DNA of 64,000 nt, taken from Papio anubis. Taxonomy: Eukaryota; Chordata; Mammalia; Primates; Cercopithecidae. The notes beneath the pieces are model-generated. The model did no database searches. It saw only the letters and a list, made by a program, of their open reading frames with translations, and was not told the origin of the DNA. This document shows positions 19,801 through 30,446 of this stretch, one piece after another. The position numbers and the translations under genes were made by a program. Positions within the stretch are counted from its first letter, which is position 1. Each line of letters starts with the position of its first letter. The stretch is from assembly GCF_008728515.1 (NCBI RefSeq), contig NC_044995.1, forward strand, positions 46,703,084 through 46,767,083, in the 5' to 3' direction.

Positions 19801-20226
19801 GACTGGGTGCTGTGGTGGCTCACATCTGTAATTAATCCCAGAACTTTGGGAGGCTGAAGTGGGAGGGTTGCTTGAGGCCAGGAATTCAAGACCAGCTTGG
19901 GCAACATAATGAAACCCCATCTCCATTTTTTTTTTTTTTTTTTCTGAGATGGAGCCTGGCTCTCTCACCCAGGCTGGAGTGTAGTGAAGAGATCTTGGCT
20001 CACTGCAACCTCCACCTCTTGGGTTCAAGCTATTCTCCTGCCTCAGCCTTCCGAGTAGCTGGGATTACAGGAGCTCGCCACCACACCCAGCTAATTTTTG
20101 CATTTTTGGTAGAGATGGGGTTTCGCCATGTTGGCCAGGCTGCTCTCAAACTCCTGACCTCAGGTGATCCACCTGTCTTGGGCTCCCAAAGTGCTGGGAT
20201 TACAGGCGTGAGCCACCACACCCAGC
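19801..20226. repeat. Inverted Alu pair, tail to tail
   Basis: A plus-strand left-arm Alu fragment (19801-19925) is directly joined to a full minus-strand Alu (19926-20226). A transcript through it could fold into a long hairpin. Confidence 0.75.
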
Positions 20227-20302
20227 ACATCTTTCTTACTTATTTATTTATTTATCAACTGAATAAGACATCCAACTCTTTTTAAAAAATAAATAAATAA
20301 AT

Positions 20303-20595
20303 TGGCCAGGCATGGTGGCTCACGTCTATTATCCCAGCACTTTCGGAGGCCAAGGCAGGCGGATCACTTGAGGTTAGAAGCTTGAGACCAGCCTGGCCAA
20401 CATGATGAAACCCTGTCTATACTACAAATAGAAAAACCAGTTGGGTGTGGTGGCACGCACCTGTAGTCTCAGCTACACTCGAGGCTGAGGCAGGAGAATC
20501 GCTTGAACCTGGGAGGCAGAGGTTGCAGTGAACTGAGATTGTGCCACTGCACTCTAGCCTGGGCAACAGAGCAAGACTCTGTATCAGTAAACAAA

Positions 20596-20630
<35 letters not shown>

Positions 20631-21085
20631 AGGCAGGACGTGGTGGCTCATGCCTGTAATCCCAATACTTTGGGAGGCTGCAGCGGGTGGATCACCTGAG
20701 GTCAGGAGTTCGAGACCAGCCTGGCCAATGTGATGAAACCCTGTCTCTACTAAAAATACAAAATTAGCTGGGTGTGGTGGTAGGTGCCTGTAATCCCAGC
20801 TACTCAGGAGGCTGAGGCAGGAGAATCGCTCGAACTTGGGAGGCGGAGGTTGCAGTGAGCTGAGATTGTGCCACTGTACTCCAGCCTGAGTGACGAGAGT
20901 GAAACTCCGTCTCAAATAATAATAATAATAAAATACTAATAAAAATAAATAGGGAGGCACGGTGGCACAGGCCCGTCGTCCTGGTGCATAAGGAGGCGAG
21001 GCCAGACGTTCGAGATCAGCCTGGGCAACATAGGAAGCCCTCATCGATATAACAAAAAATCAAATACATAAATAAACAAACACAT
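20303..21085 (+). repeat. Two Alus and a monomer fragment
   Basis: An Alu at 20303-20632 with an AAAT-repeat tail, an Alu at 20633-20950 with AAT repeats, and a decayed Alu monomer at 20951-21085. Confidence 0.8.
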
Positions 21086-21734
21086 TTTCATCCTCAAAAC
21101 GACCCCTCAAGGTAGAAGCTTCTATTATGGATCCACCCTACAGATGGGGCAAACTGAGGCCCAAAAAGATTAATTCTGACTCCAAAAGCCACACAGATCA
21201 GAAGTGGGGAATTGCAATGAAAGGCGCTAAGGGAGGAAGCGAAGGACGGTCCCCGAAGGTGAAACTGGACTCACCCGAGGGGCCCCTCCCGCCTAACAAC
21301 CCGATTGCCGGGCCACGTGGAAGGAGGAGGCTGGTGTGAATCACCCAGCAGCCATGCACCACTTGCTATTTTAGGTGCTGACTCAGATTTTGTCAGAGCT
21401 CTGGTCCCGGTGGCAGCCGCAGCGGCCCTGAAGTGAAACTGGGGAGCAGAGTTCTGAGATGAGATTCCAGGGTGCAGTGAGGTTGTTCCCAATAGAGGGT
21501 TTTAGACCATCCAGGCCGGAACCAGCTGCAAATACCTGAGCAGGGGCAGTGAACTGGCTATTTCTTTATTTGACCGACGTTCATCGAGTGCCTACTGCGT
21601 GCTGGGAATTGTCCCAGACAGCAGACAGAAGTGATTAGTCAGTGACTGTCATTTCCGTAGGGGAGGAGAGGAAGGAATAGTAAACAAGTTATCAAAGAAG
21701 GAAGTAAAATAGTTTCAGAAAGTGAAGAGGCTTC
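21086..21734. other. Single-copy island with E-box and MAF/AP-1 motif
   Basis: Starts with a reverse MIR (about 21090-21225, GATGGGGCAAACTGAGGC). Then come a GC-richer stretch with CCACGTGG at 21313-21320 and TGCTGACTCAG at about 21376-21386, and an L2-type GAGTGCCTACTGCGTGCTGG (21586-21605). No exon recognised. It could be a distal regulatory element. Confidence 0.45.
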
Positions 21735-22180
21735 AGGCCAGGTGTGGTGGCTCACGCCTATAATCCCAGCACTCTGGGAGGCTGAGGTGGGTGGATCACC
21801 TAAGGTCAGGAGTTCAAGACCAGCCTGGCCAACATGGTGAAACCCCATCTCTATTAAAAATACAAAACTGGCTGGGCGTGGTGGCTTACGCCTGTAATCC
21901 CAGCACTTTAGGAGGCTGAGGCGGGCGGATCATGGAGTCAGGAGATCGAGATGGATGTGAATGGTGGAATCTCCAGCTCACTGCAACCTCTACCTCCTGG
22001 GTTCAAGCAGGCACCCACCACCACGCCTGGCTAATTTTTTTTTAATTTTTTTTATTTTGGTAGAGATGGGGTTTCACCATGTTGGCCAGGCTGGTCTCGA
22101 ACTCCTGACCTCAGGTGATCCACCTGCTTCAGCCTCCCAAAGTGCTGGGATTACAGGCGTGAGCCACCACGCCCGGTCCG
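21735..22180. repeat. Alu heads on plus joined to a minus-strand Alu
   Basis: A plus left arm (21735-21869), a second plus head (21870-21955), then an abrupt switch to a minus-strand Alu (21958-22180) that lacks its tail. Confidence 0.7.
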
Positions 22181-22306
22181 CAGCCTTTTTCTGGGCCTCA
22201 TCTTCCTCATTTGTACCACGGACCTCAGATCTGGAACTCCCATTCCTAGCTGTCTCCATGTACCTCCTTTAGATCTGTAAAGGAGGGTCATTTCGAATGC
22301 CCTGAG
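22181..22306. other. Short single-copy gap
   Basis: Ends in a CCTGAGGGT run before the next Alu. Nothing recognised. Confidence 0.35.
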
Positions 22307-23216
22307 GGTCAGGCACAGTGGCTCACGTCTGTAATCCCAGTAGTTTGGGTGGCCAAAGTGGGAGGATCACATGAGGCCAGGACTTTGAGATCAGCCTGGA
22401 CAACATAGTGAGAATCCTGTCTCAATGAAATGAAATGAAATAATGAAAGAAAAAGCCAGGCATGGTGGCACCCACCTGTTGCCCCAGCTTCTCGGGAGGC
22501 TGAGGCAGGAGGATCCCTTGAGACTGGGAGGTCAAGGCTACAGTGAGCTACCATGGTATCACAGCACTCCAGCCTTGGTGACAGAGCTGGACTTTGTCTT
22601 AAAAAAAAAAAAAAAAAGTGTCCAGGCACGTTGGCTCATGCATGTAATCCTAGCACTTTGGGAGGCCGAGGTGGGCAGATCACTCAAGGTCAGGAGTTCG
22701 AGACTAGCCTGACCAACATGGTGAAACCCTGTCTCTACTAAAAATACAAAAATTAGCTGAGCCTGGTAGGTGCCTGTAATCCCAGCTACTCAGGAAGCTA
22801 AGGCAGGAGAATCACTTGAACCTGAGAGGCAGATGTTGAAGTGAGCCAAGATCGCACCATTGCACTCCACCCTGGGCGACAGAGCGAGACTCCATCTCAA
22901 AAAAAAAAAAAAAAAGCCCAGGTTGGGCGCGGTGGCTCACGCCTGTAATCCCAGCACTTTGGGAGGCCGAGGTGGGCGGATCACGAGGTCAGGAGATTGA
23001 GACCATCCTGGCTAACATGGTGAAACCTCCTCTTTACTAAAAATACAAAAAATTAGCCGGGCGAGGTGGCAGGTGCCTGTAGTCCCAGCTACTCGGGAGG
23101 CTGAGGCAGGAAAATGGCCTGAACCAGGGAGGCGGTGGTTGTAGTGAGCCAAGATCGTGCCACTGCACTCCAGCCTGGGCGACAGAGCGAGACTCCATCT
23201 CAGGGAAAAAAAAAAA
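22307..23216 (+). repeat. Three plus-strand Alus in tandem
   Basis: 22307-22616 (old, AluJ-like), 22621-22914, and 22921-23216 (AluY-like, CACGAGGTCAGGAGATTGAG), each with its own A tail. Confidence 0.85.
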
Positions 23217-23451
23217 AGCCCCCAGGACCTGAGGGCCTTATCCCTGGGGGGTGTCCAGGCCCTGGGCCAAGGGGACCATCATTGTCCATCATTTACAGAT
23301 GAAGAAACTGAGGCCTAGAGAGGTGGAGTCAGTTATCTGAGGTCTCACAGCCACATAACCGACCTGCAGGGGCAGAAGAAGGAGCTGGGTGCTCTCTCCT
23401 GGATTCTAGCCCATACGGAGGCTGTGCAGACAGTTAATTCACTGCGTCCAT
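23217..23451 (-). repeat. MIR with flanks
   Basis: ACAGATGAAGAAACTGAGGC and GTCTCACAGCCACATAACC are reverse-MIR words at about 23295-23360. Confidence 0.65.
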
Positions 23452-23752
23452 GTTGTTTGTTTGTTTTTAGAGACAGAGTCTCACTCTGTCACCCAGGATG
23501 CAGTGCAGTGGCGTGATCTCAGCTCACTGCAACCTGTGCCTCTCAGGTTTAAGGGATTCTCCTGCCCCAGACTCCAGAGTTGCTGGGATTACAGGCGGGC
23601 GCCACCACACTCAGCTAATTTTTGTCTTTTTAGTAGAGACGGGTTTTCACCATGTTGGCCAGGCTGGTTGCGAACTCCTGACCTCAAGTGATCCACCTGC
23701 CTCGGCCTCTCAAAGTGCTGGGATTACAGATGTGAGTCACCGCGCCCAGTCT
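23452..23752 (-). repeat. Alu, minus strand
   Basis: TTTAGAGACAGAGTCTCACT through CACCGCGCCCAGTC, full length. Confidence 0.85.
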
Positions 23753-24000
23753 GTGAGTTCTTTTGATAAGCAATTATTGAGCGCTTGCTGTATGCAAGTC
23801 TCTACGGGGCCCTGGGGCCACAGAGTTCTTCCCTGCCCTGGTTCACTGGGCAGTGAGGGAGGAGTAGGCAGAGTCATCCCTTCATTTGTCTGTCAGCATT
23901 TATTGAGCACCAGTGTGTGCAAGCTCTAAGCTGGTGGTCACTGTGGAGGTGACCAACACGAATCTGTTTTGTCTCCTCAGGAAACAAATCTGTGTTGTCG
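23753..24000 (+). repeat. Two L2/MIR-type 'ATTGAGCGCTTGCTGTATGC' remnants
   Basis: ATTATTGAGCGCTTGCTG (23772 on) and CATTTATTGAGCACCAGTGTG (23898 on) are two copies of the same ancient repeat motif about 125 bases apart. Confidence 0.5.
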
Positions 24001-24479
24001 TCCCAGCACGGAGGCTCACACCCGTAATCCCAGCACTTTGGGAGGCTGAGTGGGGCTGATCATCTGACGTCACGAGTTCAAGACCAGCCTGACCAACATG
24101 GAGAAATCCAGTCTCTACCGAAAATACAAAACAATTAGCTAGGCATGGTGGCTCCTGCCTGTAATCCCAACTACTCGGGAGGCAGAGGCAGGAGAATTTC
24201 TTTTTCTTTTTTTTTTTTTTTTTTGAGACGGAGTCTCGCTCTGTCGCCCAGGCTGGAGTGCAGTGGCTGGATCTCAGCTCACTGCAAGCTTTGACTCCCG
24301 GGTTTACGCCATTCTCCTGCCTCAGCCTCCCAAGTAGCTGGAACTACAGGCGCCCGCCACCTCGCCCGGCTAGAGAATTTCTTGAACCTGGGAGGCAGAG
24401 GTTGCGGTGAGCCAAGATCGTGCCATTGCACTCCAGCCTGGGCGACAAGAGAGAAACTCCATTTAAAAAAAAAAAAAAA
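24001..24479 (+). repeat. Alu split by a 5'-truncated AluYR
   Basis: The outer plus Alu (24001-24202 and 24374-24479) is interrupted by a minus-strand AluYR truncated at its 5' end (24203-24373). Flanking AGAATTTCTT duplications lie at 24193-24202 and 24374-24383. Confidence 0.8.
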
Positions 24480-24480
24480 G

Positions 24481-24738
24481 GCCGGGCGCGGTGGCTCAAG
24501 CCTGTAATCCCAGCACTTTGGGAGGCCGAGACGGGCGGATCACGAGGTCAGGAGATCGAGACCATCCTGGCTAACACGGTGAAACCCCGTCTCTACTAAA
24601 AAATACAAAAAAAAAACTAGCCGGGCGAGGTGGCGGGCGCCTGTAGTCCCAGCTACTCGGGAGGCTGAGGCAGGAGAATGGCATAAACCCGGGAGGCAGA
24701 GCTTGCAGTGAGCCGAGATCCGGCCACTGCACTCCAGT
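24481..24738 (+). mobile_element. AluYR missing its 3' end
   Basis: Near-consensus cercopithecid AluY (AAGCCTGTAATCC, CGAGACGGGCGG, GATCCGGCCACTGC). It stops at CACTGCACTCCAG with no A tail and joins unique DNA, so a later deletion removed its 3' end. Confidence 0.75.
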
Positions 24739-25110
24739 GCTGGAGACAGTATCAGGCAGCTATGGGGTGATGGGGGCTCTGATGGGGAAGCTGTGGGACC
24801 CCAAAGGGGACCCTAGACTGGCCTGGGAGGATTAAGGGAAGTTTCTGAAAGAAGGAAGTAAGCTAAGACCTCAGGCCTACATCGGAATGAACCACAGGTT
24901 GGGAGAGGGTTCTAGAGGGTGGTACGGCATGGGGGAAGGTCTGGAAGGTCTGGAAAGCAGTTCCAGGCAGGACCAGGTCCCCAGAGCTAGGGACTCAGCT
25001 GCGATTTGTGCTGCCCTGGCGCCCTCTGGTGGCCACCACCCACCAGCGCCACGTGGCCACGGAGGCCCAGATTCCCTGGGAGCCTAACAGCCTTGGAGAA
25101 AAATAGGAAG
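24739..25110. other. Single-copy stretch with CTCF motif
   Basis: L2-like words (GGAGGATTAAGGGAAGTTTC, about 24826) followed by GC-rich sequence around 25010-25080 that carries the CTCF motif below. Confidence 0.45.
25019..25032 (-). promoter_or_regulatory. CTCF core motif, minus orientation
   Basis: The minus strand reads CCACCAGAGGGCGC, a full match to the CTCF core. It lies in non-repeat DNA between TICAM1 and FEM1A. Binding is inference from the motif. Confidence 0.65.
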
Positions 25111-25127
25111 AAAAAAATATAAGAAAA

Positions 25128-25434
25128 TGTCCTATTTATTTATTTATATAGAGATGGAATTTTTGCTCTTGTTGCCCAGGCTGTTGTGCAATGACGCGAT
25201 CTTGGCTCACTGCAACCTCTGCCTCCCGGTTTCAAGCGATTCTCCTGTCTCAGCCTCCCGAGTAGCTGGGATTACAGGCATGCACCACCACGCCCAGCTA
25301 ATTTTGTGTTTTTAATAGAGACGAGGTTTCTCCATGTTGGTCAGGCTGGTCTTGAACTCCTGACCTCAAGTGATCAGCCTGCCTCGGCCACCCAAAGTGC
25401 TGGGATTACAGGCGTGAGCCGTCGAGCCCGGCCC
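25128..25434 (-). repeat. Alu, minus strand
   Basis: TTTATTTATATAGAGATGGAAT to GTCGAGCCCGGCC, full length. 25435-25560 after it is single-copy with no signal. Confidence 0.85.
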
Positions 25435-25566
25435 GATGTCCCCTCTATTTAAAAACGGTGAAATGTGAATAAATAACAGAGGATTTCTTTTTGCAAGTCA
25501 GTATACACACAGCCAGACTGGGCTGGGCAGCTATGTGTGCCTGCTTGGAATGATCTCTTTCTGATA

Positions 25567-26064
25567 TATATTTTTTTGAGACTGACTATCACTCTGTTGC
25601 CCAGACTGGAGTGCAGAGGCCTGATCTCAGCTCATTGCAGCCTCCACCTCACAGGTTCAAGCAATTCACCTACCTCAGCTTCCTGAGTAACTGGGATTAC
25701 AGGCATGCGCCACTATGCCCAGCTAATTTTTGTATATTTAGTAGAGATGGGGTTTCCCATATGTTGGCCACACTGGTCTTGAACTCCTGAGTAGCTGGGA
25801 GTACAGGCATGCGCCACTATACCCAGCTAATTTTTGTATTTTTAGTAAAGATGAGGTTTTGCATATGTTGGCCACGCTGGTCTTGAACTCCTGAGTAGCT
25901 GGGATTACAGGCATGTGCCACGATGCCCGGCTAATTTTGTATTTTTAGTAGAGATGGGGTTTCTCCATGTTGGTCAGGCTGGTCCTGAACTCTTGACCTT
26001 AGGTGATCCACCTGCCTCGGCCTCCCAAAGTGCTAGGATTACAGGCGTGAGCCACTGCGCCCGG
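25567..26064 (-). repeat. Alu with internal 104-bp triplication
   Basis: A minus-strand Alu in which the segment from CCTGAGTAACTGGG to CTTGAACTCC occurs three times. TCCTGA starts lie at 25681, 25785 and 25889. The third copy continues normally to CTCTTGACCTTAGG. It is described in findings. Confidence 0.85.
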
Positions 26065-26372
26065 CATTTATTATTATTATTATTTATTTATTTTATTTTT
26101 TATTTTTTGAGATGGCGTCTTGCTCTGTCACCCAGGCTGGAGTGCAGTGACGTGATCTCCACCTCCTGGTTCAAGTGATTCTTGTGCCTCAGCCTCCCAA
26201 GTAGCTGGGATTACAGGCGCCTGCCACCATGCCCAGCTAATTTTTGTATTTTTAGTAGAGACGGGGTTTCACCATGTTGGCCAGGTTGGTCTTGAACTCC
26301 TGACCTCAGGTGATCCACCTGCCTTGGCCTCCCAAGGTGTTGGGATTACATGCGTGAGCCACTGCGCTTGGT
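26065..26372 (-). repeat. (TTA)n and Alu, minus strand
   Basis: TTATTATTATTATT tail at 26066-26090, then an Alu at 26092-26372 lacking about 40 bases of its right arm. Confidence 0.8.
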
Positions 26373-26970
26373 CCTGTTATTTCTTAAGTGGAAACGTCAG
26401 TGGTTTTTACTGTATTCACTATATTATGCAACTATCGCCACTATCTAATTTCAGAAACTTTCATCACCCCAAAAAGCAGCACTGGAACCATCAGCTGACA
26501 CTCCCAACTGCCGTCCCCGCCAGCCCCGCACCCACGCATCCCCTTCCTGTCTCTGTGGATGGGCCTGTCCTGTACATTTCACTGAAATTGGATCACGTGG
26601 CCGGGTGCAGTGGCTCATGCCTGTAATCCCAGCACTTTGGGAGGATCACTAGGTCAGGAGATCCAGACCATCCTGACTAAAATGGTGAAACCCTGTCTCT
26701 ACTAAAAATATTAAAAAATTAGCCGGGCATGGTGGCGGGCTCCTGTAGTCCCAGCTACTCGGGAGGCTGAGGCAGGAGAATGGCGTGAACCTGGGAGGCA
26801 GAGCTTGCAGTGAGCCGAGATCATGCCACTGCACTCCAGCCTGGGTGACAGAGCTAGACTCTGTCTCAAAAAAAAAAAAAGAAAGAAATTGGATCACACA
26901 CTGTATGGCCTTTTGTGTCTGCCTTCTCTCACTGAGCAAAACATGAATATCTTTTCTGATGCCCATCCTT
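26373..26970 (-). repeat. L1M remnant, minus strand, with one Alu
   Basis: ATTATGCAACTATCGCCACT, CCTGTCTCTGTGGATGGGCC and GTATGGCCTTTTGTGTCTGCC are collinear with the 3' region of old L1M elements in antisense. A plus-strand Alu (26599-26884) interrupts it, with GAAATTGGATCAC at 26584-26596 and 26885-26897. Confidence 0.7.
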
Positions 26971-27270
26971 TTTTTTTTTTTTTTTTTTTGGTGGGGGGGC
27001 TCTTGTTGTCCCCCCCCTGGGGGGCAGTGGCCGGATCTCAGCTCACTGCAAGCTCCGCCTCCCGGGTTTGCGCCATTCTCCTGCCTCAGCCTCCTGAGTA
27101 GCTGGGACTACAGGCGCCCGCCACCTCGCCTGGCTATTTTTTTGTATTTTTTAGTAGAGACGGGGTTTCACGGTGTTAGCCAGGATGGTCTCGATCTCCT
27201 GACCTCGTGATCTGCCCGTCTCGGCCTCCCAAAGTGCTGGGATTACAGGCTTGAGCCACCGCGCCCGGCC
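26971..27270 (-). mobile_element. AluYR insertion with anomalous G/C runs
   Basis: Young minus-strand Alu (GTGGCCGGATCTCAGC, CCACCTCGCCTGGC) flanked by GCCCATCC at 26961-26968 and 27271-27278. The usual GAGACGGAGTCTCGCTCTG region is replaced by homopolymeric G and C runs (26990-27029). Confidence 0.8.
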
Positions 27271-27278
27271 GCCCATCC

Positions 27279-27571
27279 TTTTTTTAAAGACAGGGTCTCA
27301 CTCTGTGACACCCAGGCTGGAGTGCAGTGGCAAGATCGTGGTTCACTGTAGCCTTGAACTCCTGGGCTCAAGCGATCCTCCCGCCTCAGCCTCCCAGGTA
27401 GCGGGGACTACAGGCAGGCACCACCTCACCTGGCTCATTTTTGTATTTTTTGTAGAGACAAGAGTCTCGCTACGTTACCCAGGCTGATCTCAGACTCCTG
27501 AGCTTAAGTGATCCTCCTGCCTTGGCCTCCCAAAGTGCTGGGATTACAGGTGTGAGCCACTGTGCCCGGCC
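27279..27571 (-). repeat. Old Alu, minus strand
   Basis: AAAGACAGGGTCTCACTCTG to ACTGTGCCCGGCC, AluJ/S-like. Confidence 0.8.
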
Positions 27572-27949
27572 CTTAGTTTCTTCTAGAAGCATCTGTTGCC
27601 CTCCCGGGCTTGGCATGAGGCTGAGCCTTTGCCGGGGGTCACCCTAATGCTGAAGCTAGAGATTGCATGACCCAGGCCCTGGCCCAGCCCTGCAGACTCC
27701 CTCCAGAAACTGAAAAGAGGAAGTTTGTGAGGCTGCACAGCCAGGCCCCGCTTGGCCCCTCTAGCCGTGAAAATAAAGGGCCTTCTGGAAGGCAGGGACC
27801 AGAATAGAGCTTCACTTCCTACAGGCTTTGCACCAGAATGGAATTTCCAGAAGGCCCCCCAGGATCCTCTTCCTGTCCTGTCCTTCCTGTGAAACTATTA
27901 CCATCCACCCCCCACCTCAGCCCTATGTCCCAGAAATTGCTCTGCTCAG
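27572..27949. other. Single-copy island
   Basis: Contains repeated ETS-like GGAAG/CTTCC words and AAATAAAGGGCCTTCTGG. No coding exon is seen. Regulatory potential only. Confidence 0.35.
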
Positions 27950-28445
27950 CCAGGTGCGGTGGTTCACGTCTGTCATCCCAGCACTTTGGGAGGCTGAGGC
28001 TGGTGGATGACTTGAGCCCAGGAGTTCAAAACCAGCCCGGCCAACGTGGTGAAATCCCATCTCCACAAAAATTACAACAAATAGCTGAGCGTGGTGGCAC
28101 GCGCCTGTAATCCCAGCTACTTGAGAGGCTGAGGCAGGAGAATCGCTTGAACCCGGGAGGCGGAGGTTGCAGTGAGCCGAGATCTCACCACTGCACTCCA
28201 GCCTGGGCGACAGAACAAGACTCTGTCTGAAAGAAAACAAAACTAAAAATTAAAAAATACAATAAAATTGGCCGGGCACTGTGGCTTACGCCTGGATTCC
28301 CAGCTTCTCGGGAGGCTGAGGCAGGAGAATTGCTTGAACGTGGGAGGTGGAGGTTGGAGTGAACTGAGAGATCTACCCACTACACACTAGCCTAGGCAAT
28401 ACAGAATTCTGCTCCAAACACAACAGAAATAAAGAATAAAAAGAA
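27950..28445 (+). repeat. Alu and internally deleted Alu
   Basis: A full Alu (27950-28268), then an Alu whose head is fused directly to its right arm (28269-28445), skipping most of the left arm. Confidence 0.75.
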
Positions 28446-29003
28446 ACTGCTCATCTCAAGGTCCTTGGTGACCTTGCGTTGTTTTTTTTTTTTTTTTTGG
28501 GGCAGTCTCGGCTCTGTCGCCCAGGCTGGAGTGCAGTGGCGGGATCTCAGCTCACCTGGCTCCGTCTCACGAGATTCCAGCCATTCTCTGCCTCAGCCTC
28601 CTGAGTAGCTGGGACTGGCGCCCGCCACCTCGCCCAGCTAATTTTTTGTATTTTTTAGTAGAGACGGGGTTTCTCCGTGTTAGCCAGCATGGTCTCGATC
28701 TCCTGACCTCGTGATCCGCCCATCTCAGCCTCTCAAAGTGCTGGGATTACAGGCTTGAGCCACCGCGCCCGGCCGACCTTGTGTTGTTAAATCCAGGGTC
28801 ACTTCTCCATCTGCCTTGACCTCTGGCCTTTGTCACTCTGCTCCAGCCATGTGAGCCTTCCTATTGTTCCTCCAACATACCGGGTGTGGTCCTGCCTCAG
28901 GGCCTTTGCATAGGCTGTGCCTTCTGCCTGGAATGCCCTTCCCCCAAGCACCTACATGCCTCCCTCGTCACTTCCTTCAGGTCCTTGCTCAAACATCACT
29001 ATC
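28446..29003 (+). repeat. L2 split by an AluYR
   Basis: L2 words GGGCCTTTGCATAGGCTGTG, CCTGCCTGGAATGCCC-like and TTCCTTCAGGTCCTTGCTC lie at 28880-29000. The L2 is interrupted by a minus-strand AluYR (28483-28774) with GACCTTGCGTTG / GACCTTGTGTTG flanks. Confidence 0.75.
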
Positions 29004-30446
29004 TGGCTGAGCGTAGTGGTGGGCACCTGTTGTCCCAGCTGCTCCAGAGGCTGAGGTGGGAGGGTCACTTGAGCCCAGGATTTCGAGGCTGCAGTGAGCT
29101 ATGATCGAACACGCCACTGCACTCCAGCCTGGGCGACAGAGTGGGATGCTGTCTCTCTCTCTTTTTTCTTCTGAGACAGAGTCTCGCTCTGTCACCCAGG
29201 CTGGAGGGCAGTGGCGTGATCTCCGCTTACTGCAAGCTCCACCTTCCAGGTTCACGCCATTCTCCTGCCTCAGCCTCCCAAGTAGCTGGGACTACAGGCG
29301 CCCGCCACCATGCCCGGCTAATTTTTTCATATTTTTAGTAGAGACAGGGTTTCACTGTGTTAGCCAGGATGATCTCGATCTCCTGACCTCGTGATCCGCC
29401 TGCCTCGGCCTCCCAAAGTGCTGGGATTACAGACGTGTGCCACTGCGCCCGGCCGGTAGGAGAATCACTTGAACCCAGGAGGCAGAAAAAAAAAAAAAGT
29501 GATACTCCTACCTCAGCCTCCCAAGTAGCTGGGATTACAGGCACACGCCACCACGCCCGGCTAGTTTTGTATTTTTAGTAGAGATGGGGTTTCACTGTGT
29601 TGGTCAGGCTGGTCTCCAACTCCTGACCTCAAGTGATCTGTCTGCCTCAGCTTCCCAAAGTGCTGGGATGACAGGCATTAGCCACCATGCCTGGTGGATG
29701 CCCAAGTCTTTTTAAAATTTTATTTATTTAATTTTTTTTTTTGAGACAGGGTCCCACTCTGTCACCCAGGCTGGAGTGCAGTGATGCCATCACAGCTCAC
29801 TGCAGCCTCAACCTTTCCAGGTCAGGCAATCCTCCCACCTCAGCCTCCTGAGTAGCTGGGACCACAGGTGCATGCCATCACACGCAGGTAATTTTTGTAA
29901 AGATAGGGTTTTGCTGTGTTGCCCTGGCTGGTTTCAAACTCCTGGGTTTAAGCAATCTGCCCAGCTCGGCCTCCCAAAGTGTTGGGATTACAGGCATGCA
30001 CCACCATGCCTAGCTGCTTTTTTTTTTTTTTTGAGACAGGGTCTCACTGTTGCTCAGGCTGGAGTGCAGTGTTATGATCACAGCTCACTGCGGCCTCGAC
30101 CTCCCAGGCTCAAGCAATCCTCCCACCTCAGCCTCCTGAGTAGCTGGGATTACAGGCATGTGCCACCACATCCAGCTAATTTTTTTTGTAGTTTTAGTAG
30201 AGACGGGGTTTCACCATGTTGGCCAGGCTGGTTCTCGAACTCCTGACCTCAAATGATTCTCCTGTGTCAACTTCCTAAAGTGCTGGGATTACAGGCATGA
30301 GCCACTGCGCCCAGCCTTACATGTTTTGTAGAGATGGAGTTTCACCATGTTGCCCAGGCTGGTCTCGAACTCCTGGGCTCAAGCAATCCTCCCGCCTTGG
30401 CCTCCCAGTGTGGGGATTGCAGGCGTGAGCTTCTGCACCTAGCCTC
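29004..30446. repeat. Dense Alu block
   Basis: Plus fragment 29004-29160; minus full 29161-29454; plus fragment 29455-29498; minus partial 29500-29697; minus full 29730-30016; minus full 30017-30317; minus fragment 30318-30446. Confidence 0.75.
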
